Counted from the first letter of the stretch, positions 22,840 to 35,560 are shown. The stretch: 64,000 nt of DNA from Proteles cristata cristata (GCA_017311185.1 JAESUZ010004135.1:31577-95576); one strand, 5' to 3'. The notes: generated by a model from the letters alone, not told the origin. Translations and numbers: made by a program.

Positions 22840-22986
22840 AGGCCTGAGGGCAGCAGCAGGAATCTGGGCAGCACGGGCAGCGGACGTAGCAGCAGCAGCT
22901 GTGAGGGCAGCACTGGCACCAGCACACGCCCACCAGGACGAAGAAGAGGAAGACTCCCAGGAGCACCAGACCAACGAACACCCACT
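22840..22986 (-). CDS. ILDR2: ILDR2 exon 5: transmembrane helix and Cys-rich segment
   Basis: A 147-base exon with acceptor CCCTTCCAG and donor GTGAGTAA. It encodes [20 protein letters not shown], the single membrane-spanning helix, directly followed by a cysteine-dense run (CWCQCC, then [16 protein letters not shown]). Such juxtamembrane cysteines are typical S-palmitoylation sites in this family and are shared with LSR. The exon is phase 1 at both ends, so skipping it would remove the membrane anchor while leaving the frame open. It ends with the first base of a codon completed by TG in exon 6. Confidence 0.96.
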
Positions 22987-25934
22987 CTGGAAGGGCGCAC
23001 AGAGAAACCGCGGTTGGGGGGCGCGCCGCCGGGGCGGGCACACTCCCTGCCTGGCTCCTGTGAGGGGGGCGGGATCTCCTGACGGGCCAGGATTCTCCAA
23101 ACTCAGGGGTAACTCTGAGGGAGAAGCGCAGACTTTACAGGGCTGGGGGGGGACGGGGAGGAGGGAGGAGGGTTACCTAGGACGTGCGGAGCTCACCATG
23201 ACCAGCACAAGTGACGGGGGCGGGGGGGCTTCGGGGCCCCCTCCTGGGAAAAAGGTTCACCGTAGCAACTGTAGTGTCGGAACAAGTATGGGATGGGAAC
23301 AGACAGACTCCCGGCTGGGGAGAGGGGGAGGCTCGCTTGCCGAGCTACGAAGCGGGGGGGTCTGTGAACATGTTCCTTTTGTGGCGAAGTTGTTCTTATC
23401 GACAAAAATATAAGTCCTGGGGCGCCTGGGTGCCTTAGTGGGTTAAGCATACAACTTCAGCTCAGGTCATGATCACAGTCCGTGGGTTCGAGCCCCGCGT
23501 CAGGCTCTGTGCTGACAGCTAGCTCAGAGCCTGGAGCCCGTTCGGATTCTGTGTCTCCCTCTCTCTCTGCCCCTCCCCCCACCAAAAAATAAATAAACAT
23601 TAAAATATTTTTAAAAATATATATTAGTCCTGAGAAAAAGTCCTCTGTGTCTACATGGTCTAAACTAGAACATATTTAAGTGGTCCAGGTCTCTTGTGTG
23701 TTCATCTACTTTCCCTGCCGACCAGTCCTGTAACACGCTTCCTACAGGAAGCATCAAGGCTGAGATCGAAATCTTTTTCTTATACCTATGGAACAAACCA
23801 TGGCTAGAGAAATCTAGAGACAAAGACTCAGGCAGAGAATCCGATGCCCCCAAGCCCCAAGAATGGCTTGGTTTGAATCATGCTCTGGCTGACCGTGTTC
23901 GACAGCCAGCATCGCTGTGGCGAGATGGCTCAGGGCGGTGGTGACTCTGCTGCCGTGTTTGCTAACTCCTGCTAGTTTCACACCTCTACCAGAGGATGGC
24001 CACAAATTTTAGTTCATTTGCTCATCCAAAAGATCAAGAGAAAGGACACAAATTCCATTTGGCTTAGATAAAAAGGACCGTGACCCTCGAGTGGCTTTGG
24101 GTTGTGCTTTTGGGATTTGGCTATAGGACTCAACTTCCTATAGCCTTGCACAGACTAGAGTGAGCCACGGGTTCCTTTAAAAGTCAAAAAATTGACATAA
24201 TTCATTTTGATTGAAAGCCCTCTACCCAAAATCCCTTTACGGTGAACTTTAAGTATATATTGTTTTTCTTGCACTGTGGTTATTAAATATTCCTTCAATT
24301 AAATGGGCATTCAGTTGGAGCTTGAGAATATGACATTTGAGTTATATAAAAGGTTTTGTGATAATGATAAAATTATTTGACCTTTGTCTAGAACATAATT
24401 TCCTCAGAGAAAAAACCAAAAACCTTTATTTCCTGAATGTCCCTCCTTTCATCCACCTGAAATACATTCAATGTAGCCAGGTCACCATCTCTTCAGTGAG
24501 GAAATGAGAAGGCCCTGCGCCTGGTGAGAATGGTCTGGAGAACATTCCTGCTGAGGACAACAGACAGCTGAGGGCTCTGTCCTGGACCTTAGCAATAGCC
24601 CAGTAACATCCTGTAGGACTGGATGACCTGAGGATTGGATGACCGTTGTGGCACACGGTGGTTACAGCAGTCTTGGGTCGAGGAGTCAAGGGTAAAAGAC
24701 TAGCGGGTTATCTTGGAGAAACAAAAGAATGCTATCCATGAAAGGATTCTTGGAATCAAAAGGGAGGGACGTTCAAGGGACCAGGACCAGATATGAAAAA
24801 TACAGTAACTCTTGTCTTAGGATGGGGGAAACAACATCTAGTTTGAACCAATGCTTCGTAACATTGTACGTGTGTGTTTGTGCGTAATGAACAAATGGAT
24901 ACACACTGACAGCACTCTGGATAAGGGGGATCACAAAGAGATATTTATTTGTGTCCGAGGGATCAACATCAACACCGAGCAGGTCTATATTTGGGTTGGG
25001 CAGCTAATGGCAAAACAGGAGAATTCATGGAAGAATAGTTAGTGAAATTCAACTGTGAAGACTTTGGACATTTTTAAACCTGAGTAAAGTCAAAACCAAT
25101 GGCCAGGAATCGTCTGTATCTGTCTCTTGCTCCCAGGTATTATGCAGCTCTTAACCCTTTGGCAGAAGCCCTCCAAAGCAAGAATGAATCCTAAGTCTTC
25201 CCTGTGCCCTGAGTTCAGATATGTCCTGTCCCACAGTTCAGTCCTGTTTCTCTCTGAACCTCCTTCCACTTGGAACGACAGTGCTGCGCTGAACTGATGC
25301 TGGCTTGTCTAGGCTGGTGCGTTCAACTTCAGCTACGTAACACGACAGAGGTGTGCATCGGGGGTTTCCTTGACATGTGGTCCATGGAGCCCACAGACTT
25401 CTGGGATCCCAGAAGCCCCTGAAATTGACTACAAAGCAAGGTCGGTCTGTAAATGTGTGCTTTTCAGGGGAGGAGGGGTGTACTGCCTTCATGAGAATTG
25501 AAAAATGTTTCGATAAAGTTATAAAAAGGCAATGCAGAGTGACACGGTCGTACACTATTGAGTGGGCAACATATGACTTAGGGACTAAGGACATGCAGGT
25601 AAATCCTAACTTCGTCACGGATGCCTAGAGCTGACATCACAGCTGAGACACTGACTGGTTATGGGGCTTGCCACAGCGGCACACCTGACGCTGAAGGACA
25701 GGGTCCCCATGGCAGCTTATTTTTAATTATCGTCATCCTTTTAGGGCCTAGTGACAGAAGAAGAAATACAATCTAAAGGCTCTTCTGTTGGGCTTCGTTC
25801 ATCCTGGAAAAGAACACAGCCATAATGCAGACAAATGTGCAAATAAACGAAAGGAGCAATTAGTGACTAATGCAGAAGCAAGACAGATGGAGTGGCAGCA
25901 AATGAGGCCAACAAAGAGTTAAATGACTGAGTAC
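22987..25934 (-). other. ILDR2: ILDR2 intron 4
   Basis: A 2.9 kb intron with one CAN-SINE at 23420-23619. The rest (23650-25930) is AT-balanced, contains no recognisable exon and no young repeat. Confidence 0.85.
23420..23619 (+). mobile_element. CAN-SINE (CAGCTAGCTCAG subtype)
   Basis: Complete element with a four-base insertion in the middle (GACAGCTAGCTCAGAGCC), shared with the copy at 57284. Flanking repeats ATATAAGTCCTG and ATATTAGTCCTG mark the insertion site. Confidence 0.93.
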
Positions 25935-25991
25935 CTGGCATAATGTCCTCGGCAAAACTGGGCAAGAGGTCAGCAAGCAGCCCTGTCCTGC
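25935..25991 (-). CDS. ILDR2: ILDR2 exon 4: extracellular stalk microexon
   Basis: A 57-base exon between the Ig domain and the membrane span. The acceptor is CTCCAG, then GC-AGG-ACA encodes GRTGLLADLLPSFAEDIMP, then donor GTACTCAG. Phase 1 at both ends. Human ILDR2 reads SFAVEIMP at this place, so AED for AVE is a small lineage change. An alternative AG four bases further in would give the wrong phase. Because it is short, symmetrical and followed by a weak donor (GTACTC), it is a plausible cassette exon; that is inference. Confidence 0.94.
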
Positions 25992-26800
25992 CTGGAGGAG
26001 GCGGAGGAAAAGAAGAAGGAAAGAGGTTACTCCAAAGGAAAATACAGGGTGAAGGCCGGCTCTGGGTGGTGACATCCGTGCCCGGGGCCACGGGCCCAGG
26101 CTCCTTGGGGCAGGAGAGGCAAGTCACCGGGGCGGGGCGCCGTCAGGGGAGTGACTGTCTCCATCAGTCTTTGGCAGCCATCTACGTGAACTCTGTACCT
26201 AAACCAGATGGAAGCAGAGACAGAACTTTCTCTCCAACTATTTATAGAAGGAGGAAATCTCTGCTTCAAATATGAAAAGCCCTGCCTGAGCAGACTGACA
26301 CACCATCTCCATTCAGTTCTACATTCTTCTCCGCACATTTTATTGGAAAGTCAAACCCAACTGTGTCCAAACGTTCAACCTACATTTTCATACATCCATA
26401 CACAGTCCTATGTCCATATAAAAACAAAAGTACATATTTGGTTTGAAGTCAGAATTGTCTCACTACATGCTTCTATTTATAGCCTAAAGATGTTTCAATG
26501 ATTAAAATTTTCAAAGGCAAGCAAAAGATAAAGCGAGATGAGTTACACGCTCTTCTACACTCCTTCTGGTTTCAGAAATACTCTGTACATATGTATATGG
26601 TATGGCTTTTCCATATGGGACCCACAGCTGGCAGCATATGAACCCAAGTGTCTCCTGCGTGATGCAGCGTGTGAGCTGATGAGCCGGCTGGTGTCACAAC
26701 AGGCGCCCCCTCGGGGCTCCGGGAGGCAAAGAGCTGCACAGGAACCGGGACTGGGGAAGATGTGGGGGAGGTGAGTCCTTTTAAAAACTAGTCTGACTTA

Positions 26801-27283
26801 GGGCGCCTGGGTGGCTCAGTCAGTTAAGCCTCTGATCCTTGTTTGTTTGTTTGTTTTTTTAAATTTTTTAACGTTATATTTATTTCTGAGAGAGAGAGAG
26901 AGAGAGAGAGAGACAGCGTGAGCAGGGGAGGGTCAGAGAGAGAGGGAGACACAGAATCTGAAACAGGCTCCAGGCTCTGAGCTGGCAGCACAGAGCCCGA
27001 CGTGGGGCTCGAACCCACAAACCATAAGGTCATGACCCGAGCTGAAGTCGGACGCTCAACCAACTGAGCCACCCAGGCGCCCCTGATTCTTGGTTTAAGC
27101 TCAGGTGATGATCTCACAGTCCATGAGTTCGAGCCCCACATGGTACTCTGCAGGGACAGTGCGGAGGCTGCTTGGGATTCTCTGCCCCTCCCTCTTTCTG
27201 CCCTTCCCCCTCTTTGCCCTTCACCCACTCATGCTCTCTCTCTCTCTCTCTCAAAATAAGTAAACCTTAAAAAAAAAAAAAAA
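26801..27283 (+). mobile_element. CAN-SINE interrupted by a second SINE
   Basis: Head at 26801-26841 (GGGCGCCTGGGTGGCTCAGT), body resuming at about 27083 with TTTAAGCTCAGGTGATGATC and an older-type middle (CTCTGCAGGGACAGTGCGG), A-rich tail to 27283. AAAACTAGTCTGACTTA before and AAAACTAGCCTGATTTA after are its target duplications. Confidence 0.93.
26842..27082 (-). mobile_element. CAN-SINE nested in another SINE
   Basis: Complete minus-oriented element inside the plus-oriented one. TCTGATCCTTG on the left and CTGATTCTTG on the right are the duplicated target within the host SINE. A long GA tract (26888-26912) is part of it. Confidence 0.93.
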
Positions 27284-27478
27284 ACTAGCCTGATTTATAG
27301 AAAGAAGCACTGAATGCTTTCATCAAGTTCTCATACCAAGGTAAACGTAAAGGCCCTTTTGCACCTGTACCAGATGTTTCTACCACACTGAAGCCTTGCT
27401 AATAAGCAAGCCTTGCATTATGAAACAACTAGCAAACTGCTCTCCTTTCCGACCTCTGCTACCAAAAAGTCACTATGG

Positions 27479-27689
27479 GGGGCGCCTGGGTGGCTTAGTC
27501 GGTTAAGCGTCCGACTTTCGCTTAGGTCATGATCTCGCGGTTCGTGGGTTCGAGCCCTGCGTCGGGCTCTGTGCTGACTGCCAGCTCGGAGCCTGGAGCC
27601 TGTTTCAGTCTGTGACTCCCTCTCTCTCTGACCCTCCCCTGCTCACGCTGTCTCTCTCTCCTAGAAATAAAATAAAACATTAAAAAAAA
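27479..27689 (+). mobile_element. CAN-SINE (CTGACTGCCAGCTC subtype)
   Basis: Full-length, with GTGCTGACTGCCAGCTCGGA and CAGTCTGTGACTCCC diagnostic positions and TCCTAGAAATAAA end. Perfect 15-base duplication AAAAAGTCACTATGG at 27464-27478 and 27686-27700, overlapping the A tail. Confidence 0.96.
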
Positions 27690-27754
27690 AGTCACTATGG
27701 TAGCTCCTAAGCACACAATGAAATCTTACTTCAGTTCCGGGCATAACATATGCC

Positions 27755-27945
27755 TCTAGAACGGCTCTATCTGATAGAAATATAATGTGAGCGACAGGTA
27801 ATTTTAGCTTTTCTAGTAATCATATCAAGGAGAAAGAAAAAGAAATTAATTTAATACTGTGTTTTACTCATACCAATGTAGCCAAAATACTAAACACTTC
27901 AAAGGCTCAGTAGCCACATGTCACTGTTGAATACACACTTAGGGG
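27755..27945. mobile_element. MER5-like DNA transposon remnant
   Basis: Contains CTAGAACGGCTCTATCTGAT, then AGAAATATAATGTGAGC and AGTAGCCACATGTCACTG, which resemble the nonautonomous hAT element MER5. Diverged. Confidence 0.55.
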
Positions 27946-28820
27946 TCTGTTTCATACATATGGACTGGGCTCCTTTAGAAAACAAGCTTGTTGAGGTGCA
28001 TTGGAGAAAAAGTTACCCATGTGTAGTTTATATTTCAAATCTAAAGGGTTGGCTTGGCATGGTCGGTCACTGGTCCCTGCCTCTGTCAAACCACTCTACA
28101 GAAAAGAAGGTCTGAAAAGTCAAAAAAAAAAAAAAAAGGAGACCCCCACCCCCGCCTCAGGATACTTACTTTACCTTGGCTGTCCCTAACTACACAAGGT
28201 CAACGGGGCAAAATGTGCTCTGGTCATGTCTCCCGCATGGGTCACGGTTCCTCATCTGAAAAATTAATTGGGACCACAACACAGTCGAAGGGGAAGGAAG
28301 GATAGAATGAGTGACTTGGGCTATCTTGGCAGGAAAGGCTTCTTTCTTTCTGTCTGTCTATCTTGTGCAGCTGACACGGTAAGGATGGTCTGCTGCTTGC
28401 AAGGTCTCTTAGAAGAACACACGAGAGCCAAGTGGGACGCTGGAAAAGATGTATCCTGAAGGAGGTTTCTCAGGCTAGCCTGTGGCCTAAGCCTTCATGA
28501 AAGTCAAAGAGGTGCCCCGAAGACTCACACGTGATCTAGGATGGGATACCAGACAGAAACCTGGGGCCAAATTCTGAGCAAGTGATTCGGAGCATGAATT
28601 GGTCTCATCTGGAGTGTTGTGTGTACAAATATCTCTTGGACACCCAACAAGGAAACAGCTGGTCCAGGACCGGGGAATTTGGGATGTTGGCCATCTCTCA
28701 GAGACATAATTAATATTAATTACCAGCCAATAGCCAATGATCAAAAAGCCAATATATGATGTTTTTCGAAAGCTAGTTATGGGATGCTTACTGAATGGTC
28801 GTTTAAAAAAAGAAAATCCA

Positions 28821-29036
28821 GGGGCGCCTGGGTGGCTCAGTCAGTTAAGTGTCTGACTTCAACTCAGGTCATGATCTCCCTGTTCCCGAGCTCAAGCCTC
28901 GCATCGAGCTCTGTGCTGACAGCTCAGAGCCTGGAGCCTGTTTCTGATTCTGTGTCTCTCTTTGGCTCTCTGCCCCTCCCCCACTCACCCTGTCTCTGTC
29001 TCTCAAAAATAAATAAACATTAAAAGAAAATTTTTT
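28821..29036 (+). mobile_element. CAN-SINE, first of a head-to-tail pair
   Basis: Full-length copy ending AATAAATAAACATTAAAAG. Its left duplication AGAAAATCCAG (28811-28821) reappears only after the second element (29240-29249), so the second element sits in its A-rich tail. Confidence 0.94.
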
Positions 29037-29239
29037 AGGGGCACCTGGGTGGCTCAGTAGGTTAAGCGTCCGACTTTGGATCAGGTCATGATCTCACGGT
29101 TCATGGGTTCAAGCCCTGTGTCGGGCTCTGTGCTGACAGCTCAGAGCCTGGGGCCTGTTTCAGATTCTGTGTCTCCCTCTCTCTCTGACCTTCCCCTACT
29201 CTCTCTCTCTCTCTCAGAAATAAATAAAATCTGGATTTA
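29037..29239 (+). mobile_element. CAN-SINE, second of a head-to-tail pair
   Basis: Full-length copy in the same orientation starting GGGGCACCTGGGTGGCTCAG, directly behind the tail of the previous one. Ends AAATAAATAAAATCTGG. Confidence 0.94.
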
Positions 29240-29554
29240 AAAAATCCAGAATATTATCACTTCTGAATGTACCTCTTATTGTATCTAGTAAAATGAGAAG
29301 CTTTTCTTGTGTCTAGTCTTAAGCTCTCAAGCCTGCCAATGTTTTAAACATCTCTAGATATGCTATAGCCCATAATTAACTACACTTATAATATAAATGT
29401 TGTTGATGATATAAACTACTGATCTGTACACTCACAGGAAATTAGCCAGGTGATAATTATTAACTATAAAAAATCTATACGTTCAAGGAAAATATGGTGC
29501 TCATCCCTATTATAGGACACTTTATTTTGGAGAAAGCAGTGAACTGGCCATCAG

Positions 29555-29685
29555 GGTACTTAGGGCACCTTTGCCATTAGTTTACTTGGTGACTATAGGC
29601 AAATTACTTCCTCTTTCTAGGTCTCAGTTTTCTCATTAGTCAAATGAGGTGACTGAATAAAGTGACCTATAAATAGGGAGACCAT
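29555..29685 (+). mobile_element. MIR remnant
   Basis: Contains GTGACTATAGGCAAATTACT, then TAGGTCTCAGTTTTCTCATT and AATGAGGTGACTGAATAAAG, the MIR central core in forward order. Confidence 0.7.
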
Positions 29686-29888
29686 ATAGCCCGGTTTGTG
29701 CCTGGTGTAAATACTAATAGCCTACCTTTTACTCTCTCTGAGTCTTATCGTGGACAATTAATTATATGGTCACCCAACCTATAGGATTTTCGGTTCTCAA
29801 ATCTGAGACTTCGTGATTAGAGTTGCAAACTCTGCTGTGTATGTTGACAGGGACAGCGGGTAATGCAGGTGAGCGCAGCTAGCCGAAT

Positions 29889-29949
29889 GTAACACAACGT
29901 AACACACCGTAGAGCCAAACGTAACACGTTGTAGCGAATACTGTAACAC
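29889..29949. repeat. Short GTAACAC repeat cluster
   Basis: Four GTAACAC copies at 29889, 29899, 29921 and 29943 in about 60 bases, mixed with CCGTAG and GTTGTAG. Spacing is irregular; not a recognised family. Confidence 0.7.
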
Positions 29950-32926
29950 ACGGTGTAGGGAACAGCAGATTATGTGTCTGTAGACACTGCTCGAGTCTAG
30001 CCAACTGCAGACCCACAGGGATGTGTCTTCATGGCTGCAGGTCTTCCTATTTTTCAAGGTTAGCCAGACCCCTGGTTTTTGTGCAAAATATCTTCATTTT
30101 CAGTGCTGGCGACCGATTCGTAGATTTAAAAAAAAAAAAAACACCAGACAAACCATACAAAGTATGTTTTGGGGCTGTATGGAGCACACAGATCACACAC
30201 TTGCAACCACTGATGGGTGTATATAAGCCAAAATATTTATGAGCAGGTAAAATACAAAAGCCAGATTTCCCCATAGGCTGGTGTTCCGACATGGCTTCTA
30301 CACCAAGAATGTCAGCGAATATGAACTCTAGGAACCTAGGTTCAAAAAATCTGTAAGAACCAGCACTGCACAGCAAATTGTGTGCCTTTCTTATTTCTGG
30401 GGACCTGGATTGGCCATCATGGAGAAACAATGGAGAGGGTTTCATTTCTAGATTTTTTTTTTACATTTGTAATAAAAAAAATTAAGGATAAGGTGGTGTC
30501 AGAAATACAGACAGGAGATTCACAAAGCTTGGCATTCCAACTGGAAGACGTACATAAGCTTCTCATTCTCCCGTAGGGAACAGCCAATAGCTGATGCTTC
30601 AGAAGAAGATGATGCTTTCCCATAATGCACCTGGTTGTGCTAGCCCCCGGATGGCGTGGGGGACAGAGTCTTGCCCTAGAATCAGTGAAATGTAATGTCT
30701 TCAGAATTCAGAACACAACGGGGGTTTTGGGGTAGCAGACAATATACCATGTCAACAGCAGAGACCGTGCAAAGCTGTCTGGCTTTTATACCACAATCAT
30801 ATTTTACTGGGACTAAAGGCATTTTTTACAAGTAGATTTATGCTGGAATAACATATTTCTGAAAATCATCTGCTTCCAGCTTGTTGCCTAACCGTTTCTA
30901 AGAAATGCAGTTGCCAGTTAGGAATGTTGTATCTTTCCTTCCTATTCTATCACATCCGATGAAGGTCTGATCTTAGAAAGTCCAAACAATTGCAGTAAAT
31001 GCTTTCCAGATTTCAGTAGCACTTTAACAACACTTGTGAATCATTGCAATTCTTCCAGGATTCCGTTTAAGTGGGGCAATTAGAAGTCACTTTAATGTCT
31101 GAGGAGAGGATAGAAAGCGGACCCTGCAAATAGAAGGTCACATTTATGCTTTTCAAACCACAGCTCACACCATCAGAAGAAAATACAGTTTTTATGTAAG
31201 CACTCAAGCAGTTTTCCCCAAATCTTGCAGAATCCATTACTTTTAAGAAATTTCCACATGAATAGACCAAACAAAGTAGGCACACGAACAGTTGGTACAT
31301 GCACGCCAGTGTCGGCTTCGTACAAAACCATCACTAAGTGTGTAGCCAAAACCAGTCATGTCCTTTCGGCGACTGATAAGGGCAGAAACGTGCGTTGTGA
31401 ACGGAACGACCTCCGTAACCATGGAATTCCCAGCGCGGCTGTGTTCTGACACACCGAGGGTCCCCCCAACTGTCTGTCGTACATATTCCTGAGGACCAGC
31501 TCACCTCTGGAAGGTCTCCAGCTCATCATTCGGTCAACAGGGAAACGTGTACTGTGACCGGGGGAGACGTGGACCCTAGGCCGGGGAGACTCATTGTCCA
31601 GCCTGGGCAGCTTATCACACGGTGTCGCCGTAAGAACTCGGTGTTAGTCACCTGCTTCTGTTTCACAAGGCGTACGAAGGCCAACGGGCTTGCCTCCTGC
31701 CAAATCCAATTCTCACCAGTCTTTTTCTTTCTTGTTTTACGTTTTTGACATCAGGTTGCACCCAGCATGAGGCCTTTCCCCAGGGACACAGTCTGCCTGC
31801 TTTCCCACTTCTCTTCTAGTCATGGCCCTATCTTCGCACGTTTCAGGACAAAACGTGTCCTGGTGACACTTCCCGAGGCTCAGATGCTCTCTTCCTAGTA
31901 ACCAGGGTCCTCAAGGCAGGATTACCCGCCTGCTTTACTAACAGAAGCAGCTAATACACTCCTCAAGCCCCTGCTTTGTTCGAACCCTCACCGCACACGG
32001 CCTGCGAGGCTCTGAAATCCGTCCCCACAGAGCCCCGGAAGAGCGCTGCGCCGACGGGCGCCTCCATGCTCCCCGGGAGCACCGAGCACACCTTGGTGAG
32101 CACTCAGCAGCACGGACTCCTTTACAGGCGCCTCCACCCACAGCTTGGAAGCCCCTGGGGGCAGAGACTGCGTGGTGTGTGGCGGCCTTCCGCACCCAGC
32201 AGGGCCTCGCCGGGCTTCCAGGAGCAAATCCCCACTGAACGGTGCGCCGAGCTGCCGGCTGCACTTCGGGTTCCCTGCCCGTGCGAGTGCTTTCGGTCCC
32301 AGAGGAAACAGGCTTTTAATAAGAACATGAAGGAAGCGTTCATTCATTCACGCATTAAGCGCCATTCTGTGTCCTGGAGTATGTTCGGCTCCCCTGGGCT
32401 CAGGGCTTGAGGCCAGGAGCATCCTCCAGCCCTCCAATGTCCCCAAATGCCATCTTGCTCTCTAGGGGGACGGAAGCACAACGCCACCCCACACGATGAC
32501 ATCTACCAGGCGATGTTGTGTGAAAGGCAGTCCTTACAGAGAGACGCAACACACATGCAAACGTTAGCCGAAACCACGGTCTCTGTCTCTTCTTTGCCAC
32601 TTCCTACCACCTAACCTGCATGCACTCACTGCAGGTCCTCTCTGCTATCTTCTTTTTTTTGCTTGTTTTCTTGTTTTGTTTTGTTTTTATTGCTTTTCTC
32701 TCTACTCTAACGAGCACAACTATGGTCTTTGGAAGGGCCTCACATATTTATCGTGCATGGATTGCTCACAGTTCTGACGACTAGTCTATGTCTTCAATTA
32801 ACTCCTGTTCACTTCCACCTGGAGGCCTTCCCTCCTTCTTCAACTCAGCATGACCAAACTCTAAGCACATTTGTTCAACAAAACTAAGGACCTATGCAGC
32901 AGGTCCCCTGTTTAAGAATTTATGCC

Positions 32927-33151
32927 GGGGCGCCTGGGTGGCTTAGCTGGTTAAGCGTCCGACTTTCGCTCAGGTCATGATCTCACGGTTCGTGGGTTCG
33001 AGCCCCGCGTCGGGCTCTGTGCTGACTGCCAGCTCAGAGCCTGGGGTCTGTTTTAGAGTCTGTATCTCCCTCTCTCTCTGACCTTCCCCTGCTCACGCTC
33101 TCTCTCTCCTAGAAATAAATAAAAATATTAAAAATAAATACATAAATAAAA
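32927..33151 (+). mobile_element. CAN-SINE (CTGACTGCCAGCTC subtype)
   Basis: Full-length copy from GGGGCGCCTGGGTGGCTTAG to an AATAAATA-rich tail, with CTGACTGCCAGCTCAGAGCC and TCCTAGAAATAAATAAAAA. Confidence 0.95.
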
Positions 33152-34094
33152 CTGAAATCTAAGCTCCGATTATTAGTCCAAACCTTCAAAGTGCAATGGA
33201 AGGTACTAGAATTCTGGGTTTAGGAGAAATTTGTTTTCAAATCCCAGCTCTGCTATTCAATTACTTGCGGACAACCGGCACATTATTTCATGCACTAGAA
33301 CCTACAGAAAGAAGGAAAAGCGAAACTTCCTTCGCACTCAGGATGTCACCAGGACGCACAGCACGGTCGGCTTTGTTCAGCTTTGAACTTCGTGCCTCGG
33401 GGTCCTCCTCAGGCTTGCCAGGATCCCACGCTAACAAACTTTCTGCTCGGGACAATCCGGAATACTTTTCTTCCCCCGTTGCCGTGATTCCCTTCTTCTC
33501 CCTTCTGTTTAACGCACATCTGGGCTTCATCCCGCTTCTGAGCTTCCCTAACATGCCCTAGATCCATTTTCGGGGTGTACTGTACCCACCTCCTGGTCTC
33601 TCAGCTCCTAACCGTCCAAAACGTTTCTCTCCTAAGTCTTTTAGGAGAGCAGATGGCTTTCTCTGGCCCTCTTAAGTGTAAAGTTGTTTCTATGGCTATC
33701 TGGAATCCCAAACAGACTGGAAATTTCCCAAGTGCACACACATCCCTGTTTTTATTCTCTATTCCCATAGCAACCATGCATTCAATAAATATAATTTATG
33801 ATTATCCATCGGAAACGTGGGTATAGCTTTCCTTTCCTTTATATGTATTTATAAACTTATTTAAGCGTTTCATGCATATATGTTTTTCTTTTTATAGCTT
33901 TTACATTTTAGGTCACTATAAGTCATAGCGAACAATTCTGACAGTGAATTCTCTCCACAAAACGACTAGTATTGGACCATCTGCAATTAACTGTTAATAA
34001 ATGCTTCAGGCTTTTTGGCGGTGATCATAAGCTTGGCCTAAGGCAGTGACTTCTTCTATTCACATGGATTCTAGAAATAGGTTTTATAGCTAGA

Positions 34095-34215
34095 AAGAGT
34101 CTCAAGGGTCATCTAATCCATCACCCACCCCATGTTTTCAGGAATCTGAGGCTCAGAGAGTTTAAAAATCTTACTCAAAGTCACACAGCTAATAGTCGAA
34201 CCGGGAGAAAAAACT
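34095..34215 (-). mobile_element. MIR remnant
   Basis: Plus strand reads GGAATCTGAGGCTCAGAGAG, then ACTCAAAGTCACACAGCTAA, the reverse of the MIR core. Confidence 0.7.
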
Positions 34216-35079
34216 GCTCCTACCCGTCTCCATTGCAGTATTTTTTCCGAATACCTCATCCCCTCTCAAGCTTTGCTTATCCTTAATTTAGAAATAGATA
34301 TAGCAACAACTCTGTAGTCTCCTAGTATGTGCAGGGAATGTGCAGGCAGCAACCCTGAAATTTATGCCTGTGGCATTATTGCTCTACTTATATAATTAAG
34401 GTATAATTTCTGGATGTAAAAAATGGTAGAGATGGCTGAATTTTTCAGCATCTTTTAAACTTGTGACCGGAAAGTGATTACGGAACACCTCATACCACAG
34501 TATGAGCTAATTAGGCGGCATTCACCATTCTGCTACAAACTAATAAACAATAATGAAATGACTGCAAAGTATTCTGCCTTTGCAAAGCGCTGTAGTGAAC
34601 CAGCTCCCAGCCCCCGGAGGGAGAGGAGATGCCAAGTATTACGCGTCCTATAACATGCACAACTCGGCCTGGGATGAAATACAGAAGAGGCTAGACTTGA
34701 TCCGAACCGACACGGGGGAAGGTGGGATTTAACGGAAGGAGGAAAGGGACTTTCTTGGGACCCGGTGTGATTTTCTGAGCTCACGCGCTCCACCCAACAG
34801 ACTGTCAGCGGGAACTCAAACTCAAGACGCCAAAAATGGCTACTTTCCTGGAGCCCCCGAGCCCAGCTGGTGTGACGCAGGCTCGGAGGCGCGCCGCGCG
34901 TGGGTCTGGGACGGTGGGGGACCCCGCCCTTCCCTCTGGGGGTGAGGGGCGCCCACCTCGGGGCTCCCGCGCCGGCCCGGGCACCGCCGGCGTGTGAGCG
35001 CGAACCTTCGCGCTCAAAGGGCAGCAGGTGGCCCCTGAGAAGAAGCGCTTTCGGTGCCGCAGCTCTTTCCCCGCAGGGC

Positions 35080-35560
35080 TGAGCCGGTTCCCCGGCGCCG
35101 CCCCCGCGCCCCCCCGGCGCCGCCCCCGCTGACACCCCCGCGCCCCCCGGCGACGCCCCCGCTGACACCCCCGCGCCCCGCGCCCCCCGGCGCGCCCCCT
35201 GACGCCCCGCGCCCGCGCCCCCCTGCGCCGCGCCCCCTGCTGACACCCCCGCGCCCCCGCGCCCGCGCCCCGCCGCCCCGCTGACACCCGCGCGGCGCCG
35301 CCCCTGCGCGCCCCGCGCCGCGCGCCCCCCGCCCCCTGACTCGCGCCCCCGCGCCGCCCCCGCTGCGCACCCCGCGCCGCCCCGGCGCCGCCCCCGCTGA
35401 CACCCCGCGCCCGGCGCCGCCCCGCTGACACCCCGCGCCCAGGCCCCCGGCGCCGCCCTCGCTGCCCCCCGCGCCCCCGGCGCCGCCGCCCCCCGCGCCC
35501 CCGGCGCCGCGCCCCGCGCCCGCGGCGCCCAGGCCCCGGTGACGCCCTCGCTGACACCCC
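35080..35560. repeat. C-rich minisatellite
   Basis: Imperfect units built from CGCCCCCGCTGACACCCC and GCGCCCCCGGCGCCGCC. CTGACACC recurs near 35128, 35161, 35234, 35281, 35398, 35424 and 35551. The plus strand has almost no T and few A, so long open frames appear in every reading direction and are not genes. Confidence 0.93.
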
